From contig JAUIEM010000028.1 in assembly GCA_030428695.1 (NCBI GenBank), positions 1-38,999 of the forward strand: 38,999 nt of DNA, given 5' to 3'. The DNA is from a bacterium (GTDB taxonomy: Bacteria; Planctomycetota; J058; JAJDCP01). Shown here one piece after another: positions 30,349 to 36,813 of this stretch (its first letter is position 1; every line of letters starts with the position of its first letter). A model generated the notes under the pieces. It did no database searches, was not told the origin of the DNA, and was given only the letters and a program-made list of their open reading frames with translations. The position numbers and the translations under genes are program-made.

Positions 30349-31065
30349 TCATGCCAGTGCCCCGCTCAGTGCCGCGGCTTGCGCGGCGGCGCGTTCAGCC
30401 TGGGGGTCATACGTGCCGTAGGGACAGCAGGTCGGGCAGGCCACGTAGTGCGAGCCCAGCCGGCCGAAGTGCTCGCCGCGGCCGGCGTCCCACTCGCCCA
30501 GCCGCAGGTAGCGCGCGCCCTTGCAGTCCGGGCAGTCCAGCGTCCGCGCCTTCGTCGCCCCCTGGAAACCGGGCGCGCTGGCCGGGATGTTCGCCAGGGC
30601 CTGGCCCCAGCTGGAGTGCGCCCCCTCGGCCTTCAGCGCCTGGAAGCGCTTCAAGCCACGCTGCCAGTGGGGGTCGCCGGCGTAGTCGTAGCCAGGCGGC
30701 AGATCGCGGGTTGGCATGGCCGCGTAGTCCGGCACGCCATCCAGCATGGCCACCGGCGTCGCGGCTACCTGCGCCTGGGCGACCTCCTCAGCGCGCAGCC
30801 GGGCCGCGACGTGCCCCTCGATCGGCGAGGCCAGGTCGCCGACGGTCGGGAAGAAACGCGAGTGCGCCAGCCAGGTCCTGGCAACGGTGAACACGTCGTC
30901 CAATGTCGCCTTACGCTCGACCATCAGGAAGGCGCGGTACATCAGCGCCCAGCGCCCGATCTCGGAGTCGCTCATCCCACTGCGGTCGGTCGTCGCTTCG
31001 GCCAGCATCGCGACCAGCCCTTCGAGATTGCTCTCGACTGATAATTCTTCGTTGGGCGATATCAA
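30349..31065 (-). CDS. Possible replisome organiser / helicase loader with zinc ribbon
   Basis: A 238-residue protein. The TTG start at 31065 is supported by AAGGAG 8 nt upstream. The N-terminal helical part (GMSDSEIGRWALMYRAFLMV, then TWLAHSRFFPTVGDL) has the style of phage replication proteins that load the host helicase, and it follows the initiator gene as P follows O in lambda. The C-terminus has CPDCKGARYL and CPTCCPYGTYD, a probable zinc ribbon. It overlaps the initiator gene out of frame by about 155 nt. The functional call is inference from context. Confidence 0.6.
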   Translation of the reverse strand: MISPNEELSVESNLEGLVAMLAEATTDRSGMSDSEIGRWALMYRAFLMVERKATLDDVFTVARTWLAHSRFFPTVGDLASPIEGHVAARLRAEEVAQAQVAATPVAMLDGVPDYAAMPTRDLPPGYDYAGDPHWQRGLKRFQALKAEGAHSSWGQALANIPASAPGFQGATKARTLDCPDCKGARYLRLGEWDAGRGEHFGRLGSHYVACPTCCPYGTYDPQAERAAAQAAALSGALA

Positions 31066-31867
31066 CCGGGGTCTCCTTTCGCTTCGGCCCCGTGCCGTTG
31101 GTGTTCCAGTGCTTCGCCAGCGCCGCCGGCGTCGGGTGATCGAACATGCTCCGCAGCCGCTGCCACTCGCGCGGGACCGCCTCCGGGCAGGCCTTGATCT
31201 CCCGCAGCTGCACGACGCAGGCATTGACGTTGCCGCGCTGGGATCTGGTCAGTTGCAGCTCGGGGTAGGGCTTGCCCAGCCAGGCTTCCGCCACCGCCTC
31301 GAAGAGCGGGTCGCGCGGCCTGACTCGCGCCGCAGGCGCAATATCTGAAGCTTCTTCAGGTCTTAACCCTGTAGTTTCTTCCTCTTCAGTTTCTGAAGTC
31401 TGAGTCGTCCCGTTTACCCCCACTTCAGGTTCTGAAGTGTCGGGCGCTACCCTGGGTCCGTTTTTCACTTCAGAACCTGAAGTAGAAGGGGGTTCTGGGG
31501 GCAGCTGGGGGCTGACTTCAGTTTCTGAAGTCTGAGTCGTCCCGTTTACTTCAGTTTCTGAAGTGTCGGGCGGATCGAGCAACGTGTAGAAGTTGCTCGT
31601 CTGCCGGCCCTCGCTGCGCCGCCGCTCGACCTGCAGCACGCCGTAGTCGACCAGCTGGCGCAGGCCCTTGCTGATCGTCGCCGGCGCGAGGCCGGTGTCT
31701 GTGCTGATGCGCTCATAGGATGGCCAGGCGCCGGAGTTGGTCCCGACCCGTAGCGAGAGATAGCAGTAGAGCAAGAATGCCGATCCTTTGAGGTCGCGGC
31801 CGAGGCGGATGTCGGCATAGCCGAGCGCAACGTAGGGCCTGCGCTTGCTCACACCGCGATCTGTCAC
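30911..31867 (-). CDS. O-like replication initiator with in-gene palindromic repeats
   Basis: A 318-residue protein. Residues about 1-100 form a winged-helix domain (YVALGYADIRLGRDLKGSAFLL; TDTGLAPATISKGLRQLVDYG) like phage replication initiators. Residues about 100-180 are a Ser/Thr/Glu linker with repeated TSE(T/P)EV units. The following part (EAVAEAWLGKPYPELQLTRSQRG) is helical. The linker DNA holds five copies of ACTTCAG-N3-CTGAAGT or close variants, a probable origin (see findings). The start is GTG at 31867. The last 50 codons overlap the next gene in another frame. Confidence 0.72.
   Translation of the reverse strand: MTDRGVSKRRPYVALGYADIRLGRDLKGSAFLLYCYLSLRVGTNSGAWPSYERISTDTGLAPATISKGLRQLVDYGVLQVERRRSEGRQTSNFYTLLDPPDTSETEVNGTTQTSETEVSPQLPPEPPSTSGSEVKNGPRVAPDTSEPEVGVNGTTQTSETEEEETTGLRPEEASDIAPAARVRPRDPLFEAVAEAWLGKPYPELQLTRSQRGNVNACVVQLREIKACPEAVPREWQRLRSMFDHPTPAALAKHWNTNGTGPKRKETPVDIAQRRIISREQSRRAGRDAGRSDDRPQWDERLRDRALGADVPRLPDGRA
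31345..31564. repeat. Palindromic iteron cluster, candidate phage replication origin
   Basis: Inverted repeats with arms (A)CTTCAG and CTGAAG(T) and a 3-bp spacer occur at 31384-31398, 31422-31438, 31467-31483, 31514-31530 and 31548-31564; a variant with arms reversed (CTGAAG-CTT-CTTCAG) is at 31345-31359. Spacings are 33-48 bp. The region is richer in A+T than its surroundings, and lies inside the initiator gene, as the lambda origin lies inside gene O. Confidence 0.6.
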
Positions 31868-32086
31868 TGGCTACACCCCGATACAGGAATGGCCGACGAG
31901 GACCGTTTGCCGTGGCGGTGGGTGGACTAGAGACACACCCGTGGCAACGGCCCTCGTCGGCCCTCTAATCGCTTCTCACGACGCCCGCCACAGCGCCGAT
32001 GCCGCCCTCGCGAGCGACACACGGCCAGTATACAGCCTGCGCGTAGACGGTTCGCGCGACCTGCATATTTCTGGCCACAACAACAC
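31868..32086 (-). other. Leader region of the replication genes
   Basis: These 219 bp have no plausible gene on either strand. They contain the 72-bp inverted repeat and, further upstream on the minus strand, TATACT (+ coordinates 32027-32032), a good -10 match without a convincing -35. A transcript from there would carry about 150 nt of leader. Confidence 0.4.
31891..31962. repeat. Long near-perfect inverted repeat upstream of the initiator gene
   Basis: GGCCGACGAGG at 31891-31901 is followed by ACCGTTTGCC, and the mirror arm (GGCAACGG then CCCTCGTCGGCC) ends at 31962. About 19 of the first 20 pairs match, with one bulge and one mismatch; the inner part is looser. The hairpin ends 24 nt before the initiator start, so a transcript entering the gene would fold here. 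Possible roles are attenuation, antisense control or part of the origin. Confidence 0.6.
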
Positions 32087-32524
32087 TCACCCGGCCAGCT
32101 CCCGCAGCCGCTCCAGCTGCCAGGCCCGCTCGGCCTCGACGGCGCCCGTCCGCGCCGTCAACACCTGGCACCAGCTGGCCACCCCGACCCCCGGCCGCAG
32201 GAGCAGCCCCGAACGGTCGCTCAGGTCCCGCAGACACTGCACGATCCCTGTCTTTGTCGCGTCCTGGGACGGCCACCGAATACCCTGTGATGTGCCGCCT
32301 CGGACCCGCCCAACGACATCAAGCGCGCCGTCATACTCCGGCGCGTGCTCGATGCAGTCGCAGGCCCAGGCCAGCCGCTGCTCGTGCTCCAGCGTGTCGT
32401 AGAGCGCCGCCGCCTCGGTCCGCCAGGCGCGTTCCGCCGCCCGGCCGGGATCGAGCACGATCTCCTCCGGCAGCGCATTGATCGCCTGCGGCTCCTGCGC
32501 CTCCATCGTCGCCGTCTCCGTCAT
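32087..32524 (-). CDS. Hypothetical early protein
   Basis: A 145-residue acidic, helix-rich protein starting MTETATMEAQEPQAINALPE. GGAG lies 6 nt upstream of the ATG. The middle (RAWRTEAAALYDTLEHEQRLAWACDCIEHA) is helical; GIVQCLRDLSDRSGLLLRPG follows. No family is recognised. It sits between the annealing-protein genes and the initiator. Confidence 0.55.
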   Translation of the reverse strand: MTETATMEAQEPQAINALPEEIVLDPGRAAERAWRTEAAALYDTLEHEQRLAWACDCIEHAPEYDGALDVVGRVRGGTSQGIRWPSQDATKTGIVQCLRDLSDRSGLLLRPGVGVASWCQVLTARTGAVEAERAWQLERLRELAG

Positions 32525-32536
32525 CCGTCGCTCCTC

Positions 32537-32830
32537 TCAGTTCTTCACAATCAGCGGCTCGTCCTTGACGGCCGCTACCGCGTCGATCAGCCGCGCCTTC
32601 GACATGAAGTAGACGTTCTGTCCGAACTCCACCAGCAAACCGTGCGCGCTCAGCGGGTGCTCCTTGAAGTCCTTGTGGACGACCAGGATCGGCGCGACCA
32701 GGATGTAGTCGGCCGGGTCCTCGTTCACCTCGCCCAGCACCCGCCGCATCGTCTCCAGCAGCTTCTCCTGCGAGATCCCCGCCTCGTCCATCTTCCGGTA
32801 GAACAACGCGCTCTTCAGTGGGTTCATCAT
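32537..32830 (-). CDS. Small hypothetical early protein
   Basis: A 97-residue protein starting MMNPLKSALFYRKMDEAGIS. It begins with an ATGA overlap and has GGAG at a 7-nt spacing. A helix (EKLLETMRRVLGEVNEDPADY) precedes a strand-rich half (ILVAPILVVHKDF; LLVEFGQNVYFM). No family is recognised. Coupled to the annealing protein, it may assist recombination. Confidence 0.6.
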   Translation of the reverse strand: MMNPLKSALFYRKMDEAGISQEKLLETMRRVLGEVNEDPADYILVAPILVVHKDFKEHPLSAHGLLVEFGQNVYFMSKARLIDAVAAVKDEPLIVKN

Positions 32831-33519
32831 CCCGCAGCTCCTGCCAGCTGCCGCTCATCCCGCAGCTCCTGCAGCGAGCCGATCAGCGCGCTGGCCTCAC
32901 TCTTGAGCACCTCGCTCATGCCATGCCCGAAGCGCGCGTGCACGATCTCGTCCAGCTCGTCGTTCGGCAGCCCCGCCTCGCGTGCCAGCGAAAAGATGTA
33001 CTTCTGCTGGTTGGCGGTCATCAACTCGCCGGTCTCGCCCCCGGAGCGGCGTGCCGGACTCCCGCCGTTGCGCTGCTGGGGTTGCCGCCGCTCGCCCTGG
33101 TCGACCGGGCCGTCTGCAATGACCTCCTCGAAGTCCTCGCAGAATTGTGTCCCGTAGCCGGCCAGTGCCAGCGCCCGGCCGATGGCGCGCGTCTCGGCCT
33201 TCTCCAGCCAGTCGCTCCAGTCATCCTGGTCGCACTGCCCCCAGCCGGTCACCGTCACCCAGAGCGGCTTGCCCTGGTCGTCGTACTGGTCGACGTAGCG
33301 CACCGTCGCCTGCATCACCGCCGGCGGCTCGCCCGGCGTCGACTTCAGCAGCGTCTCGATCGAGCCCTCCGGGTGCTCCTCGCGGAACCAGACGATGCGC
33401 CACTTCACGTCCAGATAGTCGATCTTCACCGTCTTGTAGCTGCCGTCCCGCTGCCGCTGCCGGCGCTCGAAGACCCGCATGTGTTTGTTCGGGTTGAACT
33501 TCTGTTCGTCGCTGCTCAT
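32827..33519 (-). CDS. Single-strand annealing protein (Rad52/Erf-like)
   Basis: A 230-residue protein. The segment KIDYLDVKWRIVWFREEHPEGSIETLL, then TVTGWGQCDQDDWSDWLEKAETRAIGRALALAGYGT, follows the layout of the Rad52-like annealing proteins found in phage recombination modules; the EKAETRAIGRALAxAGYGT signature is particularly clear. The C-terminal domain (TANQQKYIFSLAREAGLPNDELDEIV...EASALIGSL) is a helical module often attached to these proteins. It would anneal single strands during phage recombination. Confidence 0.75.
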   Translation of the reverse strand: MSSDEQKFNPNKHMRVFERRQRQRDGSYKTVKIDYLDVKWRIVWFREEHPEGSIETLLKSTPGEPPAVMQATVRYVDQYDDQGKPLWVTVTGWGQCDQDDWSDWLEKAETRAIGRALALAGYGTQFCEDFEEVIADGPVDQGERRQPQQRNGGSPARRSGGETGELMTANQQKYIFSLAREAGLPNDELDEIVHARFGHGMSEVLKSEASALIGSLQELRDERQLAGAAG

Positions 33520-33698
33520 ACACTCGCTTCCTTCCCGCAGTTCGGGCAGGTGTGTTCAAAACTGTCGTAGGGGATGGGGTCGCGGCTGTACTGGCCGCAC
33601 TCCTCGCAGCGCCAGACCTCGACCCAGAAGGCGAAGCGTGACAGCCACCAGGCCAGCCAGTGCAGCCCGCGTCCGATAGTGTGCCGCATGACGTTCAT
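33516..33698 (-). CDS. Small zinc-ribbon protein
   Basis: A 60-residue protein with an aromatic-rich N-terminal helix (LHWLAWWLSRFAFWVEVWRC) and a zinc ribbon made of CEECG and CPNCG. The N-terminal segment is hydrophobic enough to associate with membrane. It begins and ends with ATGA overlaps. Confidence 0.65.
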   Translation of the reverse strand: MNVMRHTIGRGLHWLAWWLSRFAFWVEVWRCEECGQYSRDPIPYDSFEHTCPNCGKEASV

Positions 33699-33826
33699 GG
33701 CGCGGCCGGCGGCGGCGTCAGCATCGCGAAGATCCCCACCAGCAGAATCACGATGATGCAGAACGCCAGCCCTTGCAGCGCCAGCTCAACCCACTCCCCC
33801 ACCCGTGGCTCCTTGCGGTCGCTCAT
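33695..33826 (-). CDS. Tiny single-pass membrane protein
   Basis: A 43-residue protein starting MSDRKEPRVGEWVELALQG with one membrane helix (LAFCIIVILLVGIFAML) and a short Pro-rich tail. The ATG at 33826 forms an ATGA overlap with the previous gene, which supports this start. Function unknown. Confidence 0.55.
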   Translation of the reverse strand: MSDRKEPRVGEWVELALQGLAFCIIVILLVGIFAMLTPPPAAP

Positions 33827-34047
33827 GCCGTCACCTGCCGCTCCGCGTTGTTGACCAGCTGGACCTCGCCGAGCGCAGCCTCCAGCTGCTCCAGCGCCGT
33901 GAACACCGCCAGCGTGTCCTCCGGCCCCTTGCCCGGCGGAAAGACGACCTTCGCGTCGAGCGTCATCCCGGACGGCCAGCCCGCCTCGATGTGAACCTGC
34001 GCCGGCGCGGTGTAGCCGCCGCCCGCCCGCTTCGACTGCGCGTTCAC
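33823..34047 (-). CDS. Small hypothetical early protein
   Basis: A 74-residue protein starting (M)NAQSKRAGGGYTAPAQVHIE with a GTG start that overlaps the preceding TGA. It has a strand-rich middle (MTLDAKVVFPPGKG) and a C-terminal helix (TLAVFTALEQLEAALGEV). No family is recognised. Confidence 0.6.
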   Translation of the reverse strand: MNAQSKRAGGGYTAPAQVHIEAGWPSGMTLDAKVVFPPGKGPEDTLAVFTALEQLEAALGEVQLVNNAERQVTA

Positions 34048-34397
34048 GACGCCACCTCCTCATCGAAGATGGCCTGCGGGTTCGACAGGAACTTGCCGGT
34101 CGCCCGCGCCAGCGGGTGCTCAGCCTCAGCCGGCGGCCGCGTCAGCTCGTCGATCGACACCGTCTCGCGCTGCAGCACCTCCCGCGCCAGCAGCTCGCCA
34201 CGACCCTCGCAGCGGTCGCAGCTCACACAGCCCAGCACCGCCACCCGCACCTCGCCCCGGCCCTTGCAGTCCGGGCATTCCGCCGGCGGCAGCTGCTCGC
34301 GGTAGAGCACGACCACCTCGCGGGTCTCCTCCAGCACCTCGTGAATCACCGCCCGCCGGCCGGCGTAGCCAACGATGTTGCTTCTGACCAGCTCCAT
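34044..34397 (-). CDS. Small DnaJ-type zinc-finger protein
   Basis: A 117-residue protein. Residues about 40-65 contain CPDCKGRGEV and CVSCDRCEGRGEL, the CxxCxGxG pattern of the DnaJ zinc finger. The N-terminal part is strand-rich (AVIHEVLEETREVVVLYREQLP). The ATG at 34397 overlaps the preceding stop by one base (TAATG). Likely binds zinc and a partner protein; role unknown. Confidence 0.65.
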   Translation of the reverse strand: MELVRSNIVGYAGRRAVIHEVLEETREVVVLYREQLPPAECPDCKGRGEVRVAVLGCVSCDRCEGRGELLAREVLQRETVSIDELTRPPAEAEHPLARATGKFLSNPQAIFDEEVAS

Positions 34398-34729
34398 TAC
34401 TGAATCCCTTCGATTGACTCGTTCACCACCGGGAACTTCGGCCAGCGGCACAGCCGCGGCGGCAGGTGCAGCAGCACCCTGTCCAGCGCCGGCGTCACCG
34501 GCTCGGTCGGCGCGCAGCTCTCCCACAGTGCCCGGTCATGCCGGTCCCGGCAGGCCAGCTCGCGCCGCCGCACCAGCACCGTGTCCATCAGCCGGCGGCG
34601 CTGGGGATGCGTGCACTTCCCCTGGCCGGCCAGCTGCGACAGGCCGTGGTAGAAGCGGCAACCGCCACAGCTGCGCTGGACCAGCGCAGCTGTGGCGTCG
34701 TACGTTCGCGGTCGTTCCTTTGCTATCAT
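34397..34729 (-). CDS. Cys-rich hypothetical protein
   Basis: A 110-residue basic protein starting MIAKERPRTYDATAALVQRS, with CGGCRFYHG, GKCTHPQRRR, ACRDRHD and WESC, a spaced set of cysteines typical of small phage zinc or iron-sulphur proteins. An ATG at 34759 gives ten more residues, but it is set directly against a strong hairpin with no ribosome binding site. Function unknown. Confidence 0.6.
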   Translation of the reverse strand: MIAKERPRTYDATAALVQRSCGGCRFYHGLSQLAGQGKCTHPQRRRLMDTVLVRRRELACRDRHDRALWESCAPTEPVTPALDRVLLHLPPRLCRWPKFPVVNESIEGIQ

Positions 34730-34760
34730 TGGGGTCGTATCCAATCTGTCCGGGTACATC

Positions 34761-34792
34761 AGCCGTCTGAGGATTGCGCTCCTCAGACGGCT
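34761..34792. repeat. 12-bp perfect hairpin between early genes
   Basis: AGCCGTCTGAGG (34761-34772) and CCTCAGACGGCT (34781-34792) are perfect inverted copies with an 8-nt loop. On the minus strand the upstream gene's stop codon lies inside the first arm, and no T-run follows, so it is an mRNA stability or partial termination element rather than a standard terminator. Confidence 0.55.
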
Positions 34793-35112
34793 ACTTCGTT
34801 GGTCACCTCGACGACGTCCAGATTCGCCGCCCGAAAGCGCTCGCGCTTGTGCGGCGTCGGGTTCAACGCCCCGCCCCGGCGCAGCGTGTCGAGCGCCGCG
34901 TCGACCTTGTGGGCCTCGTCCGCCCAGTGCTTCGCCTCCTCGGCTTCCGTCAGCACCGCGCTCGATTCCGCCAGCATCGCCGCCGCCTCCGCAGGCGTTA
35001 CGACGCCGTCAGCCAGCGCCGCCCGCACCGTCGCGATCAGCCGCCGGCAGGCCAGCTCGACGTCGAGCGCCTCGTCGGCCGCCCGCTGGGTCAGCAGCAC
35101 GTCACTCGGCAA
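34783..35112 (-). CDS. Hypothetical helical early protein with TTG start
   Basis: A 109-residue protein. AAAGGAGG lies exactly 7 nt before a TTG at 35112, so this start is preferred to the ATG at 35139 inside the leader. The protein is mainly helical (TQRAADEALDVELACRRLIATVRAAL; TEAEEAKHWADEAHKVDAAL) and ends in a basic region and strand. No family is recognised. Confidence 0.6.
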   Translation of the reverse strand: MPSDVLLTQRAADEALDVELACRRLIATVRAALADGVVTPAEAAAMLAESSAVLTEAEEAKHWADEAHKVDAALDTLRRGGALNPTPHKRERFRAANLDVVEVTNEVAV

Positions 35113-35302
35113 TTGCCCGCCTCCTTTCTGCAAATGCATTTCCACGGCCGCGCCCTGCCCTATGCTGGGCGTACAGCCACGCCGGAGCGCGCAACGGCTC
35201 GGCAGGGGGAAGGGGTCCGCCGCTCCGTCACACGCTCGGGCGTGGCGGCCAGCTCGCGTGAGCTCGCCACCAGCCGGGGAAGGGGATCGGGATGTTGGGG
35301 AA

Positions 35303-35572
35303 TCATGGGATTGGGGTCTCGGCCACGCGCCGGGCGAACTGCTGCCAGGCGGGGTCCTCGGCCAGCAGCTGGAGGCCGGCCTCCAGCTGCGCCTCGACGC
35401 ACTCAGCGCAGATCGTGTACGTCGTCTCGCCGTCGCCATCCTGCGCCGGCAACTTCTGCCACTCGTCGAAGCCGGCATACAGTGCCCCGCCGCAGCTCTC
35501 ACAGTGGGCGTCCGGCTCCGGCACCGTCACATCACTGGCCAGCCACGGGCTGCCGTTATCCAGCGCGCTCAT
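35303..35572 (-). CDS. Small zinc-binding hypothetical protein
   Basis: An 89-residue acidic protein starting MSALDNGSPWLASDVTVPEP. CESCG and CAEC form a possible zinc site, and a C-terminal helix (QLEAGLQLLAEDPAWQQFARR) follows. It overlaps the ribbon-helix-helix gene by 17 nt and has GGGAGG upstream. Function unknown. The 190 bp after it contain no gene, only GC-rich inverted repeats. Confidence 0.6.
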   Translation of the reverse strand: MSALDNGSPWLASDVTVPEPDAHCESCGGALYAGFDEWQKLPAQDGDGETTYTICAECVEAQLEAGLQLLAEDPAWQQFARRVAETPIP

Positions 35573-35744
35573 CGCGCCCTCCCTTCGCGGCCCGCTGCGT
35601 TGCGAGCCATGTGTCGATGGCCTCCCGGATCAGGAACGCCACCGAGCAACCCCGCCGCTCTGCCAGCGCCGCCAGCTGCTCGGCCTGTTCCGGCGTCAGC
35701 TGGGCCGAGGTCTTGATCAATCCGCTCGCGGTCATCGCCGGCAT
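35556..35744 (-). CDS. Ribbon-helix-helix DNA-binding regulator
   Basis: A 62-residue protein (MPAMTASGLIKTSAQLTPEQ). The strand GLIKTSAQLTP followed by two helices (EQAEQLAALAERRG; SVAFLIREAIDTWLA) is the ribbon-helix-helix fold of Arc/CopG-type regulators. AGGAG lies 7 nt before the ATG at 35744. It is the first gene of the leftward early operon, so it is placed like Cro or an anti-repressor opposite the XRE gene. Confidence 0.8.
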   Translation of the reverse strand: MPAMTASGLIKTSAQLTPEQAEQLAALAERRGCSVAFLIREAIDTWLATQRAAKGGRDERAG

Positions 35745-35769
35745 GGACGCTCTCCTACTCTTACAGCGC

Positions 35770-35795
35770 GTAAGCAGTTCGCGCGTACTGCGTAC
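35770..35795. promoter_or_regulatory. Operator-like inverted repeat in the immunity region
   Basis: GTAAGCAGT (35770-35778) and ACTGCGTAC (35787-35795) match in eight of nine positions around an 8-bp spacer. The site covers the expected transcription start of the leftward promoter, so a bound repressor would block it. Confidence 0.5.
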
Positions 35796-35796
35796 C

Positions 35797-35825
35797 AGAA
35801 TACGGCATAAATGCTTGACCGTCAA
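35797..35825 (-). promoter_or_regulatory. Leftward early promoter
   Basis: Reading the minus strand, TTGACG (35820-35825) and TATTCT (35797-35802) are 17 bp apart, a good sigma-70 match. It drives the long early operon beginning with the ribbon-helix-helix gene. Its -35 box lies in a 13-bp palindrome and its start region lies in a second inverted repeat. Confidence 0.6.
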
Positions 35826-35826
35826 G
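35814..35826. promoter_or_regulatory. Operator-like palindrome CTTGACCGTCAAG
   Basis: A perfect 13-bp palindrome with a single central base covers the -35 box of the leftward early promoter, 20 bp before the XRE repressor gene. It is a likely repressor or RHH-protein site. Confidence 0.5.
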
Positions 35827-35846
35827 TACCCAGAGTGGAGAATCGC

Positions 35847-36329
35847 ATGCACGGTACGCTGTACGCGCAACTCGCGAAAGAAGGTCGGGTGCACGAGCCC
35901 AACGAGCCGACGTCGATCCACGCCGAAGCCGGTCTCCGCTACCCCAACCGTCTCGGCCCGGCCGTGCGCGCCAAACGCGAGGAGCTGGGTCTCACCCAGC
36001 GGGAGCTCGCCAGCCAGCTCGGCCGCTCGCAGCACACCATCAGCCGGCTCGAGCTCAGCAACCCCGATAGCCCGGTGCCGCCCGCCGAGCTCCTCAACCC
36101 ACTTGCCGCGGCGCTGCGGACGACCGTCGCCGAGCTGCTCAGGGCCGCCGGCTACGCCGTCGAGCCGCCCGAGATCACCGTCGAGGAGACGACCATTGTC
36201 ACCCCGGAGCTCATCGCCGAGTGGGTCCAGCGCGCCCAGGGCCTCGCGCCCGGCGCCCAACGCATCGTCATCGAGGCGCTCCAGCTGGGCCGGCCCGCCG
36301 GCAAGACAACCCAGGACAGCGCCACATGA
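35847..36329 (+). CDS. XRE-family repressor-like regulator (immunity candidate)
   Basis: A 160-residue protein starting MHGTLYAQLAKEGRV. Residues about 33-85 form the HTH: LGPAVRAKREELGLTQRELASQLGRSQHTISRLE. The C-terminal part is mostly helical without an obvious autoprotease domain, so cleavage-based induction is not indicated. GGAG lies 6 nt before the ATG. It is divergent from the early operon and next to the integrase, the usual place of a prophage repressor. Confidence 0.8.
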   Translation: MHGTLYAQLAKEGRVHEPNEPTSIHAEAGLRYPNRLGPAVRAKREELGLTQRELASQLGRSQHTISRLELSNPDSPVPPAELLNPLAAALRTTVAELLRAAGYAVEPPEITVEETTIVTPELIAEWVQRAQGLAPGAQRIVIEALQLGRPAGKTTQDSAT

Positions 36330-36757
36330 GCCGCCGCGCCTGGCTGGCCCTGGCAGCCGCCGGCGGCCTAGCCGTGCTGGGCTGCATGGCGATTGCCGCG
36401 GTTGTTGTGTTTCTCAACTTCGGCGATGACGACAGCAGCGCCGCCAGCGCCTGTCGCGCCGTCTCGGCCGGCAAGCTCGACGCTATCGCCGCCGGGCTGG
36501 AGCCGGGGCTCTCGCTCCGCAACGGCCAGGCCGTGCGCTCGGATGACTACGAAGATGTCTGGATGATTGCCGCCGACCTCCAGGGCCCCGGCCTCGATGG
36601 CGGCCATGAGGTCGCGGTGTGGGCATCGAGCAACCTGTCACCCAACAGCGGCCCGATCTTCGCCGTCGACGGGCTGGCGCGCGAGTTCTCCGACTGGGGG
36701 CACTTCGGCGGCGTCACTGACCACGGCGTCAACGAGGCGCGCGCCTGCGTCGCCTGA
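36326..36757 (+). CDS. Membrane-anchored extracytoplasmic protein of the lysogeny module
   Basis: A 143-residue protein starting MSRRAWLALAAAGGLAVLGC. One N-terminal membrane segment (about residues 5-32) precedes an outer domain with two cysteines (SACRAV and RACVA) and a Gly/Asp-rich fold (VWMIAADLQGPGLDGGHEVAVWAS). The ATG overlaps the repressor stop (ATGA), so it is expressed in the lysogen. A superinfection exclusion or host-surface role is possible, but no family is recognised. Confidence 0.6.
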   Translation: MSRRAWLALAAAGGLAVLGCMAIAAVVVFLNFGDDDSSAASACRAVSAGKLDAIAAGLEPGLSLRNGQAVRSDDYEDVWMIAADLQGPGLDGGHEVAVWASSNLSPNSGPIFAVDGLAREFSDWGHFGGVTDHGVNEARACVA

Positions 36758-36813
36758 CCCCCTGAGCGCAACAGCGCCCCACAGACGATTCGACCCGCGC
36801 TGAGGGAGCAACG

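Noticed and set aside
35113..35302. Possible gene in the gap after the Cys-rich protein at 35303
   Set aside because: Only a shadow frame rich in Arg, Ala and Pro without a ribosome binding site; GC-rich inverted repeats are present but no gene.
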